Part shown: positions 1-15,189 of the stretch, piece by piece
Position numbering within the stretch: the first letter of the stretch is position 1
Layout of the letters: every line of letters begins with the position of its first letter
Source: an uncultured Collinsella sp.
Lineage (GTDB): Bacteria > Actinomycetota > Coriobacteriia > Coriobacteriales > Coriobacteriaceae
Direction of reading: 5' to 3'
DNA: 64,000 nt
Assembly (NCBI GenBank): GCA_900544205.1
Contig: UQUG01000002.1
Location: forward strand, 1-64,000
Program-made: the position numbers and the translations under genes
The notes under the pieces: model-generated
Database searches by the model: none
Told to the model about the DNA's origin: nothing
Seen by the model: the letters and a program-made list of their open reading frames with translations, nothing else

Positions 1-2
1 TC

Positions 3-1124
3 GACCGCCGCCTGGGTGGGGACGCCGACTTTGCCGCCGTGTGCGAGACGCTGCACGCCCATGGCATCCGTGTGGTGCTCGATGCTGTCTTTAACCACGT
101 CGGTCGTGGCTTTTGGGCCTTCCGCGATGTGCAGGAGCGCAAGTGGGACTCGCCCTACAAGGATTGGTTCCACATCAGCTTTGACGGCGACTCCTGCTAT
201 GGCGATGGCTTTTGGTATGAGGGCTGGGAAGGCCATTTTGAGCTTGTGAAGCTCAACCTGCAAAATCCCGCCGTGGTCGATTACCTGCTTGAGTCCGTGC
301 GTCGCTGGGCCGAGGTCTTTGGCGTCGACGGCCTGCGCTTGGACGTTGCCTATATGCTCGATCGCGATTTTATGCGCCGCCTGCACTCCTTTACCCGTGA
401 GCTCAAGCCCGACTTTGTGCTGATTGGTGAGACGCTCCACGGCGACTACAACCAGATCGTCAACGACGAGATGCTCGACTCCTGCACCAACTACGAGTGC
501 TACAAGGGCCTGTACTCCAGCTTTAACTCGGTCAACATGTTCGAGATTGCCCACTCGCTGCATCGCCAGTTTGGCGGTGACCCGTGGTGCATCTACCGTG
601 GCAAACACCTGCTGTCGTTTGTCGACAACCACGATGTGCCGCGCCTGGCGAGCATCCTGACGGACAAGTCCTGCCTACGCCCCGCCTACGGCATGCTCTT
701 TGGTATGCCGGGCATTCCGTGCGTCTACTACGGCAGCGAGTGGGGGATTGCCGGCGAAAAGGGCGGCCCCGATGGCGATTGGGCGCTGCGTCCTGCGCTC
801 GATGAGCCTGCGCCCAACGAGCTGACGGCCTTCATCAAGCAGCTCGCGCACCTGCGCTCGGCAGACGATGCGGCGGCTCGCGCTCTCAACTACGGTGCCT
901 ATCGCAACGTGGTGATTCAGAACAAGCAGCTGCTGTTCGAGCGCGCCTGCGACGACGCGACGGTGCTCGTGGCGGTCAATGCCGTGAACGAGCCCTACAC
1001 CTTTGGAGCCGGCGAACTCAGCGGCTCCTTCGTCGACCTGCTTGCCGACGACGCGCCCACGGTCGAGCTGCCGGGCTCCCTTGAACTTGCGCCCTATGAG
1101 GTGCGTTATCTGTTGAGGGCCTAG
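3..1124 (+). CDS. Alpha-amylase family (GH13) glycosidase, 5' end missing
   Basis: This is the C-terminal part of a glycoside hydrolase of the GH13 family, which cleaves or rearranges alpha-glucosidic bonds in starch, glycogen or maltodextrins. The frame is open from the window edge, so the start lies upstream. The conserved GH13 regions appear in order: DAVFNH (about 81-98), GLRLDVAY with the nucleophile Asp (about 328-351), the acid/base Glu in IGETLH (about 423-440) and FVDNHD (about 619-636). A short beta-rich C-terminal domain follows. No signal peptide can be judged because the N terminus is absent. The next gene starts 3 bp after the stop. Substrate specificity (alpha-amylase, neopullulanase or maltogenic type) cannot be settled from this fragment. 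Confidence 0.92.
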   Translation, partial: DRRLGGDADFAAVCETLHAHGIRVVLDAVFNHVGRGFWAFRDVQERKWDSPYKDWFHISFDGDSCYGDGFWYEGWEGHFELVKLNLQNPAVVDYLLESVRRWAEVFGVDGLRLDVAYMLDRDFMRRLHSFTRELKPDFVLIGETLHGDYNQIVNDEMLDSCTNYECYKGLYSSFNSVNMFEIAHSLHRQFGGDPWCIYRGKHLLSFVDNHDVPRLASILTDKSCLRPAYGMLFGMPGIPCVYYGSEWGIAGEKGGPDGDWALRPALDEPAPNELTAFIKQLAHLRSADDAAARALNYGAYRNVVIQNKQLLFERACDDATVLVAVNAVNEPYTFGAGELSGSFVDLLADDAPTVELPGSLELAPYEVRYLLRA

Positions 1125-1127
1125 CTC

Positions 1128-1691
1128 GTGGCCACGCCAGATGAGGGTTATCAGCATATTGAGCATGGGTTTGAACCCGTGTTTGACGAGCGCTCGCGCG
1201 TTTTGGTGCTGGGGTCGTTTCCCTCGGTGCTCTCGCGTGCCAATGCCTTCTATTACGGCAATCCGCAGAACCGCTTTTGGCGCGTGATGGCCGCGTGCCT
1301 CGGTGCGCCCGTGCCGCCCAACGAGGGCGATCCTTTGGCAAGCGGTGAGCCCGCGACGCTCGATGCCTCGATTGCCGCCAAGCGCTCCATGCTGCTCAAC
1401 GGCGGCGTGGCCCTGTGGGATGTAATCGAGAGCTGCGACATTAAGGGCTCAAGCGACGCCAGCATCAAAAACGTCGTTCCGGCGCATGCCGAGCGCATTA
1501 CCGGCGCAGCTCCCATTGAGCGGGTGATATGCAACGGTGGTACAGCTGGTCGGCTCTACAAGCGCTACCTACAAGAACGCACGGGGCTGTCGGCCATCGT
1601 TCTGCCGTCGACAAGTCCCGCCAATGCGGCATGGCGCCTGGAACGCCTTATCGAGCGCTGGCGCGAGGCCGTTGACTGGGGCGCTCTGTAA
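1128..1691 (+). CDS. DNA-deoxyinosine (hypoxanthine) glycosylase, UDG superfamily
   Basis: The 187-residue protein resembles the hypoxanthine-DNA glycosylase branch of the uracil-DNA glycosylase superfamily, which removes deaminated adenine from DNA. The family signature appears near the N terminus: VLGSFPS (about residues 26-32), followed by FYYGNPQNRFW (about 40-50). Near the C terminus the segment VLPSTSPAN is the expected second active-site motif. The start is a GTG only 3 bp after the amylase stop, with no strong Shine-Dalgarno, which suggests translational coupling. The gene converges on the minus-strand gene at 1693, with one base between the two stop codons. The family assignment is from motifs; the exact lesion specificity is inferred. 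Confidence 0.8.
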   Translation: MATPDEGYQHIEHGFEPVFDERSRVLVLGSFPSVLSRANAFYYGNPQNRFWRVMAACLGAPVPPNEGDPLASGEPATLDASIAAKRSMLLNGGVALWDVIESCDIKGSSDASIKNVVPAHAERITGAAPIERVICNGGTAGRLYKRYLQERTGLSAIVLPSTSPANAAWRLERLIERWREAVDWGAL

Positions 1692-1692
1692 T

Positions 1693-2352
1693 TTAGATAT
1701 CTGATTGGGCGCTGGTGCCGAGGCGTTTCATGATGGCATGCCAGATCGGTGCGGGCAGCGCGGGCTTGACGCGCACCATGCCGTCGACATCGACGCTACC
1801 GACATCGCCGCCGCCAAGCAGCTGCGCATGCTCAATGGAGCAGCCCATGCGCACAGCGCCCACAAGCTTATCCATCGCTTCCGAAAATGGCCGACGCAAG
1901 AGGCCCATACGCGGGGAGTGGCGAAGCGCTGCGATGCCGCTGCTGGCACAGATGACAACGCCGTCGCACCATGGCAGGTCACGTAGAAGACATGCCCGAT
2001 ACAGGCGGTCGAGAACTTCGTCCGCCTGCTTGTTGTTTTTGGACGCGGCCTGGACGACGACATAGACGCGTGTTTCTGTATTCCCAAGGCGATCGAGTAT
2101 CTGCTCGACAGCGGTCATCGCCTCATCATCAAATGCATCATCAACAGCGAGCACTATGCCATCGACTGCACCGACGTCATTTGCCTTCAAGCCAACCGGG
2201 CGGGGGAGCGAAGTACCGGAAAGCCGGGCATACGCCGCGATGGCATCCTGGAGGTCCCAAAGCAAAAACTCAAGATCGGCGCTATCGGGAATACTGATAT
2301 ACGCAATGGATTGCAGCGTTTTGGGCTTATCGCCGTGTGCGATCGCCTCCAT
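1693..2352 (-). CDS. Uncharacterised protein, possibly diverged flavodoxin-like fold
   Basis: This 219-residue soluble protein is not confidently recognised. The N-terminal half contains a beta-strand-like IAYISI and a GIVLAVDDAF segment. The middle has TRVYVVVQAASKNNKQADEV followed by LPWCDGVVICASSGI, a pattern that recalls flavodoxin-type NAD(P)H:FMN reductases (strand, small-residue turn, then a WC-G-G motif). The resemblance is weak and the usual glycine-rich flavin motif is not clear. No membrane segment or signal peptide is visible. It is monocistronic, convergent with the glycosylase gene and divergent from the aminotransferase gene, with roughly 90 bp of shared promoter region to that side. 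Confidence 0.6.
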   Translation of the reverse strand: MEAIAHGDKPKTLQSIAYISIPDSADLEFLLWDLQDAIAAYARLSGTSLPRPVGLKANDVGAVDGIVLAVDDAFDDEAMTAVEQILDRLGNTETRVYVVVQAASKNNKQADEVLDRLYRACLLRDLPWCDGVVICASSGIAALRHSPRMGLLRRPFSEAMDKLVGAVRMGCSIEHAQLLGGGDVGSVDVDGMVRVKPALPAPIWHAIMKRLGTSAQSDI

Positions 2353-2445
2353 GCCATCTCCTTTCCAGTCCGTTTCCGTTTAGGTTACACCGTCTGCCAT
2401 CCTCCCGCCGCGCTATCCTAGTGCAACCCTTACGAAAGGAACGCC

Positions 2446-3582
2446 ATGCGTCTGCCCATGAATACCTCGCTTGCCACGCTCAAGCCCTCCGGCATCCGCC
2501 GAATCAACGCGCTCGCCGCTCAGCATCCGGGATGCATTGCGCTTGCGCTCGGCGAGCCCGATTTTCCCACGCCCGACGTGATTAGCGCCGAGGTGACGGC
2601 CTCGCTTGACCGTGGCGACACGCACTATCCGCCCAACAACGGCCGCCCCGCCCTGCGCGAGGCGCTGTCTGCCTACATGGGGGACGCGGGCCTTACGTTT
2701 TCGGCCGACGAGGTCATCCTGACCGACGGCGCGACCGAGGCCCTGTCGGCTACGTTTATGGCCATGCTCAACCCCGGCGACGAGGTCATCATTCCCACGC
2801 CGGCTTTTGGTTTGTACGAGAGCATCGTCGTGGCCAATCACGCCAAAGCGGTCTATTTGGATACGGAGCCCGCGCAATTTCAGATTGACGAGGAAGCGCT
2901 TCGCGCCTGTGTGACCCCGGCGACCAAGGCCATCGTTATCTGCTCGCCCAACAATCCTACGGGCTGCATTCTCAACGCGGCATCGCTCGACGCCGTGGCA
3001 CGCGTAGCGGAGCAGGCGGGCATCTACGTAGTCTGCGACGACGTATACAACCGTCTGGTCTATGTGGATGGCTACGAGCGATTTGCCCAGCGCCACCCGG
3101 AGCTACGCGAGCAGACAGTGGTCATCGAGAGCTTCTCCAAGCCCTGGGCCATGACCGGCTGGCGCCTGGGTTGGCTCGCAGCGGCAGCCCCCGTCATCGC
3201 CGAGATCGCAAAAGCACACCAATACCTAGTATCGAGTGCCGTTTCATTTGAGATGGACGCAGCAGCGCGAGCCCTGACCGTCGACCCAACCCCCATGCTC
3301 AAAGTCTACCGAGCCCGCCGCAAACGCGTGCTCGCAGCCTTAAACGCTATGGGCCTCGACGCAGTAGAGCCCGCAGGAGCCTTCTACACTTTCCCGAGCA
3401 TCAAAAAGTTCGGCCTAACCAGCGAAGCCTTCTGCATCAAAGCCATCAAAGAAGCAAACGTAGCCCTAGTCCCGGGCGACTGTTTCGGCACCGAAGGCCA
3501 CATCCGCCTAAGCTACTGCGTCTCCGACCAAGATTTGGACGAAGGCCTAAATCGCCTGTCCACCTTCATTTCAACCTTATAG
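2446..3582 (+). CDS. Class I/II PLP-dependent aminotransferase
   Basis: A fold-type I aminotransferase of 378 residues, close in length to the aspartate/aromatic aminotransferase (PatA-like) group, which moves an amino group between an amino acid and a 2-oxo acid. Visible signatures are GEPDFPTP near residue 38, the PLP-ring contact region DGATEALSA, SPNNPTGC and the Schiff-base lysine (Lys232) in SFSKPWAMTGWRLGW. The C-terminal carboxylate-binding Arg is in GHIRLSY. The ATG at 2446 has AAAGGA about 6 bp upstream. The last third of the gene shifts to A-ending codons (CTA, GTA, GCA, CCA, GAA) unlike the first two thirds. Exact substrate cannot be read from sequence. Confidence 0.93.
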   Translation: MRLPMNTSLATLKPSGIRRINALAAQHPGCIALALGEPDFPTPDVISAEVTASLDRGDTHYPPNNGRPALREALSAYMGDAGLTFSADEVILTDGATEALSATFMAMLNPGDEVIIPTPAFGLYESIVVANHAKAVYLDTEPAQFQIDEEALRACVTPATKAIVICSPNNPTGCILNAASLDAVARVAEQAGIYVVCDDVYNRLVYVDGYERFAQRHPELREQTVVIESFSKPWAMTGWRLGWLAAAAPVIAEIAKAHQYLVSSAVSFEMDAAARALTVDPTPMLKVYRARRKRVLAALNAMGLDAVEPAGAFYTFPSIKKFGLTSEAFCIKAIKEANVALVPGDCFGTEGHIRLSYCVSDQDLDEGLNRLSTFISTL

Positions 3583-3651
3583 CCCAACGGGACGCAACAC
3601 ATCAGCCCACCGACCTAAGCATTATGAGTGGGGCGCGTCGCTCAACGGACA

Positions 3652-3728
3652 CGAGGATTCGCAGCAAAGTTACCGCAGCTCCGGCCCCTCGGACCGGAGC
3701 GTATGCAGGGTTTGTGTACGAATCCTCG
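3652..3728. repeat. Nested inverted repeat upstream of the rplJ promoter
   Basis: A 10-bp perfect inverted repeat (CGAGGATTCG at 3652-3661, CGAATCCTCG at 3719-3728) encloses a second strong hairpin, GCTCCGG/CCGGAGC, at 3678-3700. There is no T-tract, so it is not a typical intrinsic terminator for the aminotransferase gene, and it lies just ahead of the -35 element of the rplJ promoter. It could be a DNA-level operator, a cruciform or a repeat element. It shares no core with the large hairpin elements elsewhere in this window. Confidence 0.5.
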
Positions 3729-3734
3729 CGCCCG

Positions 3735-3763
3735 TTGACCGACGCCGGGGTCCCCGCCATAAT
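3735..3763 (+). promoter_or_regulatory. Promoter of rplJL
   Basis: TTGACC (3735-3740) and CATAAT (3758-3763) are separated by exactly 17 bp, a near-consensus housekeeping sigma-70 promoter. It fires into the L10 leader that follows, giving an untranslated region of about 210 nt before rplJ. Confidence 0.75.
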
Positions 3764-3784
3764 ACTTTCGGTTCACGCACGAAT

Positions 3785-3858
3785 CCGCTGCCAGAGACAG
3801 CCGGTGCAAACGGGCATCGCCCGCGAGCTTAATGGGACATCCCGCCAGCCGAGGTGGT
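3785..3858 (+). ncRNA. Ribosomal protein L10 leader RNA
   Basis: The stretch has the hallmarks of the L10-leader autoregulatory RNA: a GCTGCC...GACAGCCGGTG block, a purine-rich internal part ending in TTAATGGGACATCC, and the closing CCAGCCGAGGT. In this family L10, alone or with L7/L12, binds the leader and controls expression of rplJL. The position between a strong promoter and an intrinsic hairpin ahead of rplJ fits exactly. Assignment is by consensus recognition, not by a covariance search. Confidence 0.8.
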
Positions 3859-3876
3859 CGAGTAGATATGTCTTCT

Positions 3877-3913
3877 CGCCCCCGTCGCTCATGCAGCGCG
3901 GGGGCTTTCTTTT
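3877..3913 (+). terminator. Intrinsic terminator/attenuator of the rplJL leader
   Basis: A GCCCCCG / CGGGGGC stem (3877-3883 with 3898-3904) is followed by TTTCTTTTT. It lies between the L10 leader and the rplJ ribosome binding site, so it is best read as an attenuator controlled by the leader and not as the end of an upstream transcript. Confidence 0.75.
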
Positions 3914-3979
3914 TGGACATGCCCCCGTCACGTCCTTGTGGCGGACCGTGCCCGGAAAGAATTCGAGGAGGTGTAATTC

Positions 3980-4501
3980 ATGCCCCAGCAGTACAAAATC
4001 GACAAGGTTGCAGAGATCGAGTCCCGTATCGCCGAGAACGCCGGTCTGTTCGTCGTCAACTACAACGGTCTGACGGTTAAGCAGGCTCAGGAGCTGCGTC
4101 ATCAGCTTCGCGAGTGTGGCGCCGAGATGAAGGTTTACAAGAACAACCTGGTCAAGATCGCTCTCAAGAACCAGGAGCAGCCCGAGCTCGACGAGATCCT
4201 CGCCGGCCCCGTCGCTTATGTGTTCTACGAGACCGAGCCGGTCGAGGCCGCTAAGACCCTTAAGGACTTCTCCGCTAAGTCCAAGGGCGTCCTTGAGATC
4301 AAGGGCGGTATCTCCGACGGCAAGGCCGTTTCCGCTGATGATGTTAAGGCTATCGCCGAGCTGCCCACCAAGGATCAGCTTCTCGGCCAGATCGCCGGTC
4401 TCATCTCCGGTTTCGCTCGCGACATCGCTGTCTGCGTCAACGGCGTTTCCTCTGGTCTCGCTCGTTCGATCCAGCAGGTCTCCGAGCAGAAGGCAGCCTA
4501 G
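3980..4501 (+). CDS. rplJ: 50S ribosomal protein L10
   Basis: L10 anchors the L7/L12 stalk on the large ribosomal subunit and recruits translation GTPases. The 173-residue length and the N-terminal pattern (IESRIAENAGLFVVNYNGLT) are typical, with the C-terminal helix (GFARDIAVCVNGVSSGLARS) that binds L7/L12 dimers. The ATG at 3980 is preceded by GAGGAGG. It is the first gene of a two-gene unit with rplL, behind a leader and attenuator. The usual upstream partners rplK and rplA are not adjacent; the gene upstream is an aminotransferase. Codon use is strongly biased, as expected for a highly expressed gene. Confidence 0.98.
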   Translation: MPQQYKIDKVAEIESRIAENAGLFVVNYNGLTVKQAQELRHQLRECGAEMKVYKNNLVKIALKNQEQPELDEILAGPVAYVFYETEPVEAAKTLKDFSAKSKGVLEIKGGISDGKAVSADDVKAIAELPTKDQLLGQIAGLISGFARDIAVCVNGVSSGLARSIQQVSEQKAA

Positions 4502-4603
4502 TCGCTGTTTTCACCCGCGGCGGCAACGCCGCACCCCTGGCGCATTCGCGCCGTGTTTTAACTGATCTCCGTGCATCCGCACGGAAACCGAAAGGACTTA
4601 GAA

Positions 4604-4981
4604 ATGGCTAAGCTTACCACCGATGAGATCATCGATGCTCTTAAGGAAATGACCCTTCTCGAGGCTTCCGAGCTCGTCAAGGCTATCGAGGACACCTTCG
4701 GCGTTTCCGCCGCTGCTCCTGCCGCTGTTGTCGCCGCTCCTGCTGCTGGCGCTGCTGAGGCCGAGGAGAAGACCGAGTTTGACGTCGTGCTCGAGGGCTT
4801 CGGCGACAACAAGATCCAGGTCATCAAGGCCGTCCGTGAGCTCACCAACCTTGGCCTGAAGGAGGCCAAGGAGGTCGTCGAGGGCGCTCCCAAGGCTGTT
4901 CTCGAGGGTGCCAAGAAGGAGGACGCCGAGGCTGCCAAGGAGAAGCTCGAGGCTGCTGGCGCTGCTGTCACCCTCAAGTAA
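4604..4981 (+). CDS. rplL: 50S ribosomal protein L7/L12
   Basis: L7/L12 forms the flexible ribosomal stalk that binds EF-G, EF-Tu and IF2. The protein is 125 residues with the N-terminal dimerisation helices ([20 protein letters not shown]), an alanine-rich hinge at about residues 37-55, and the globular C-terminal domain containing [20 protein letters not shown]. The start at 4604 is chosen because GAAAGGA lies just upstream and the protein then begins MAKLTTDE as in the family; an in-frame upstream ATG at 4571 lacks support. The 102-nt gap to rplJ can form GC-rich hairpins, consistent with differential L7/L12 stoichiometry, though that is inference. Confidence 0.98.
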   Translation: MAKLTTDEIIDALKEMTLLEASELVKAIEDTFGVSAAAPAAVVAAPAAGAAEAEEKTEFDVVLEGFGDNKIQVIKAVRELTNLGLKEAKEVVEGAPKAVLEGAKKEDAEAAKEKLEAAGAAVTLK

Positions 4982-5008
4982 TCAGGCTCTCTCGCCAGAT
5001 TTCTTTGC

Positions 5009-5045
5009 AGACGGGGTTCGCATTGCGAGCCCCGTCTTTTTTTGT
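5009..5045 (+). terminator. Intrinsic terminator after rplL
   Basis: A GACGGGG / CCCCGTC stem (5010-5016 and 5030-5036) with a 13-nt loop is followed by eight T residues. It closes the rplJL unit and separates it from galU. Confidence 0.9.
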
Positions 5046-5295
5046 TTTGGCCCCTCATTCCCATTGCTCGGCACGCGGAACACCGTTGTCTTCGCCGTGC
5101 CAATCCCATTACCGCTGGGGCGTAAAATTGCGCCATTCGGGCAATAATTTGCGTTGACCTGCTGAAGAATTGCGTTTGCCTTACGGCGACGTATGCCTCC
5201 GGCGGTAAGATACTTCGGTATCGCAATTTGGTCTGCGGCCGCTGTGCCGCACGCACAGGGCGCATTCTGCGCCTGCGAAAGGATCTTTGAATAAC

Positions 5296-6204
5296 ATGAA
5301 GGCAATCATCCCCGCCGCCGGTCTTGGCACGCGTTTTCTGCCTGGCACTAAGTGCACGCCTAAAGAGATGCTGCCGGTGCTCGACAAGCCCGTCATTCAG
5401 TACGTCGTCGAGGAAGCGCTCGATCCCGAGGAGGTCGACGATGCCATCATCGTTACTTCTCCCGGTAAGCCCGAGCTACTGAACTACTTCCAGCCCGATC
5501 GCTCGCTCGAGAACCTGCTGCGCGAGCGCGGCAAGAACGCCTATGCCGACGCCGTCGCCCACGCTGGCGGTATGCCGGTCGACTTCCGTTATCAGTACGA
5601 GCCCAAGGGCCTCGGCCATGCTATTCGCTCTGCTGCCGACGCCGTGGCAGGGGAGAACTTCCTGGTTCTTCTGGGCGACTACGTTGTGCCTAACCGCGAC
5701 ATCTGCGACAAGATGCTCGCCGTCTCTAAGGAGCACGGTGGCGCTTCCGTTATCGCCGTCGCCGCGTGCGCTCCCGAGGAAGTCAGCCGTTATGGCGTTA
5801 TCGCCGGCGACCGCGTGGGCTCGCTCGAGGGCTTCGAGAATGTCGCCGATGCAGAGCCGGGCGCTGTCTGGCGTATCGGCGGTCTGGTCGAGAAGCCCGC
5901 TCCCGAGACAGCTCCGTCCAACCTGTACATCGTCGGTCGCTACCTGCTGAGCCCGCTGGTCATGGACCTGCTGGCAGATCAGCAGGCCGGCAAGGGCGGC
6001 GAGATCCAGCTCACCGACGCCATGGCCCGTTCGCTCGACCGCGAGGCCATGTATGCTGTCGTCATCGACCCGCTGTCGGGCTACGACACCGGTACTCCCT
6101 CTGGCTGGATGGCCACCAACGCCCTCATGGCTGCAAGCGACCCCCGCTTTGCCAGCGCCTTCTGGGACGCCATCGACGAGCGCGGCGGATTGATGCGCAA
6201 GTAA
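5296..6204 (+). CDS. galU: UTP-glucose-1-phosphate uridylyltransferase
   Basis: GalU makes UDP-glucose from UTP and glucose-1-phosphate, feeding cell-surface polysaccharide, glycolipid and galactose metabolism. The N-terminal nucleotidyltransferase signature GLGTRFLPGTKCTPKEMLPV follows the first strand (MKAIIPAA), and LGDYVVP, GLVEKP and IQLTDA occur in the expected order. The 302-residue length is normal. ATG 5296 is preferred over the in-frame TTG at 5287, because AAAGGA (about 5277-5282) is too close to the TTG. The gene is a single unit between two terminators and sits between rplL and rpoB, which are normally adjacent. Confidence 0.95.
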   Translation: MKAIIPAAGLGTRFLPGTKCTPKEMLPVLDKPVIQYVVEEALDPEEVDDAIIVTSPGKPELLNYFQPDRSLENLLRERGKNAYADAVAHAGGMPVDFRYQYEPKGLGHAIRSAADAVAGENFLVLLGDYVVPNRDICDKMLAVSKEHGGASVIAVAACAPEEVSRYGVIAGDRVGSLEGFENVADAEPGAVWRIGGLVEKPAPETAPSNLYIVGRYLLSPLVMDLLADQQAGKGGEIQLTDAMARSLDREAMYAVVIDPLSGYDTGTPSGWMATNALMAASDPRFASAFWDAIDERGGLMRK

Positions 6205-6225
6205 GCCTTCGGGCATCGACATTTA

Positions 6226-6257
6226 CGGGCGCGGACTTCGGTTCGCGCCCGTTTTTA
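6226..6257 (+). terminator. Intrinsic terminator after galU
   Basis: CGGGCGCG (6226-6233) pairs with CGCGCCCG (6244-6251), followed by TTTTTAT. It insulates galU from the rpoBC promoter. Confidence 0.9.
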
Positions 6258-6389
6258 TAAGAGCTGCGATTGCCGGCTCTCTGCTCACAGAAAATATATG
6301 AACAGGTGTTCGATATACATGTATCTACCTGCGCATTTTCTGTCGAAAAACTTTGCTACTCCAAAAACTCAATCGCGTCAAGGCTTTTC

Positions 6390-6417
6390 TTGCCCAACGG
6401 TCGGTACCTGATAAACT
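6390..6417 (+). promoter_or_regulatory. Putative rpoBC promoter
   Basis: TTGCCC (6390-6395) and TAAACT (6412-6417) with 16-bp spacing lie 74 bp upstream of the rpoB start, in an AT-rich stretch after the galU terminator. It is the best candidate in the interval, with no experimental support. Confidence 0.45.
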
Positions 6418-6490
6418 ATTAGGTTGCGATAACTGGCGAAGCTATGCCTCGCCAACCCACCGAGCATTTCCGTGAAGGAGGAAAAACCTG

Positions 6491-9982
<3,492 letters not shown>

Positions 9983-9988
9983 TTGACT

Positions 9989-14467
<4,479 letters not shown>

Positions 14468-14493
14468 CTTCCAAGTACGTTAACCGCGCTTAT

Positions 14494-14533
14494 AAAGGCT
14501 CGCTTCCCAACAGGGGGGGGCGGGCCTTTTTTG
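14494..14533 (+). terminator. Intrinsic terminator after rpoC
   Basis: AAAGGCTCGC pairs imperfectly with GCGGGCCTTTT around a G-rich loop, followed by TTTTTTG. It closes the rpoBC operon about 30 nt after the stop. Confidence 0.75.
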
Positions 14534-14539
14534 TTGAAG

Positions 14540-14580
14540 AAAACCTGCCAAAAAGGGACAGGTTTATTTTGGTAGGTTTT
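14540..14580. repeat. GGGACAG-core small hairpin repeat, copy a
   Basis: Arms AAAACCTGCCAAAA and TTTTGGTAGGTTTT (one mismatch) flank the core AGGGACAGGTTTA. It is one of seven hairpins in this window that keep a GGGACAG-type core while the arms differ. Copy b lies downstream of the anti-sigma gene in inverted orientation. Confidence 0.7.
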
Positions 14581-14593
14581 TCCTGCTTAAATT

Positions 14594-14622
14594 TGAAACA
14601 TTTCGTCCGGCAAGAGCGTATC
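14594..14622 (+). promoter_or_regulatory. ECF-type promoter, probably autoregulated
   Basis: TGAAAC (14594-14599) and CGTATC (14617-14622) with a 17-bp spacer match the TGAAAC/CGTA pattern of ECF promoters (sigma-W-like) closely. It lies about 50 bp ahead of the ECF sigma gene, so the factor probably transcribes its own operon. Confidence 0.6.
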
Positions 14623-14670
14623 TATGGTGAGGGCCTCATCAAGAATCATTAACGTCACCGGGAGGTGATT

Positions 14671-15189
14671 ATGGAAGAACAAGCTTTTAGACAGGCGGTC
14701 GAAGATCACAGGGATGTCGTGTTTCGAATCGCATTGACGTATCTGCGCGATCGTGCCGATGCCGACGATGTCGCTCAAGACGTCTTTCTGAAGTTACTCA
14801 AAAGCGATGCGCAATTTGAAAGCTGGGAACATCTTCGTCGATGGCTTATCCGGGTCACGATCAATGAATGCAAATCTCTCTTTCGAAAGCCATGGAGGCG
14901 TGTGGAGGATATTGAGAACCTGGCCGAGTCGCTTTCGACAGCGCAGGATGAGACCAAGGCCGTCCTGTCAGATGTCATGCGGCTTCCGGAACGATTCCGT
15001 ATCCCCATCGTGCTCTATTACTATCTGGGCTTTTCGACTTCAGAGATTGCCGAGTTGCTGCACGTACCAGCCGCGACAGTTCGAACGCGTTTAGCTCGCG
15101 GCAGATCGAAACTCAAGTTCATCCTAGAGGAGGGCGACCGTGAAATCCAATCAAATCAAGCAGGCCTTCGAGTCCGTCCAAGCCGATAG
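14671..15189 (+). CDS. ECF-subfamily RNA polymerase sigma factor
   Basis: A 172-residue group 4 sigma factor. Region 2 is visible at about residues 8-70, with the polymerase-binding motif RDRADADDVAQDVFLKLL and the -10-recognition segment around WEHLRRWLIRVTINECK. Region 4 lies at about 105-155, with YYLGFSTSEIAELLHVPAAT as the helix-turn-helix and VRTRLARGRSKLK after it. ATG 14671 is chosen because GGAGGTG ends just upstream; the in-frame GTG at 14665 overlaps that site. The 3' end overlaps the anti-sigma gene by 50 bp, implying translational coupling. Base composition is more AT-rich than neighbours and the pair is bracketed by inverted repeats, hinting at lateral acquisition. Confidence 0.92.
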   Translation: MEEQAFRQAVEDHRDVVFRIALTYLRDRADADDVAQDVFLKLLKSDAQFESWEHLRRWLIRVTINECKSLFRKPWRRVEDIENLAESLSTAQDETKAVLSDVMRLPERFRIPIVLYYYLGFSTSEIAELLHVPAATVRTRLARGRSKLKFILEEGDREIQSNQAGLRVRPSR

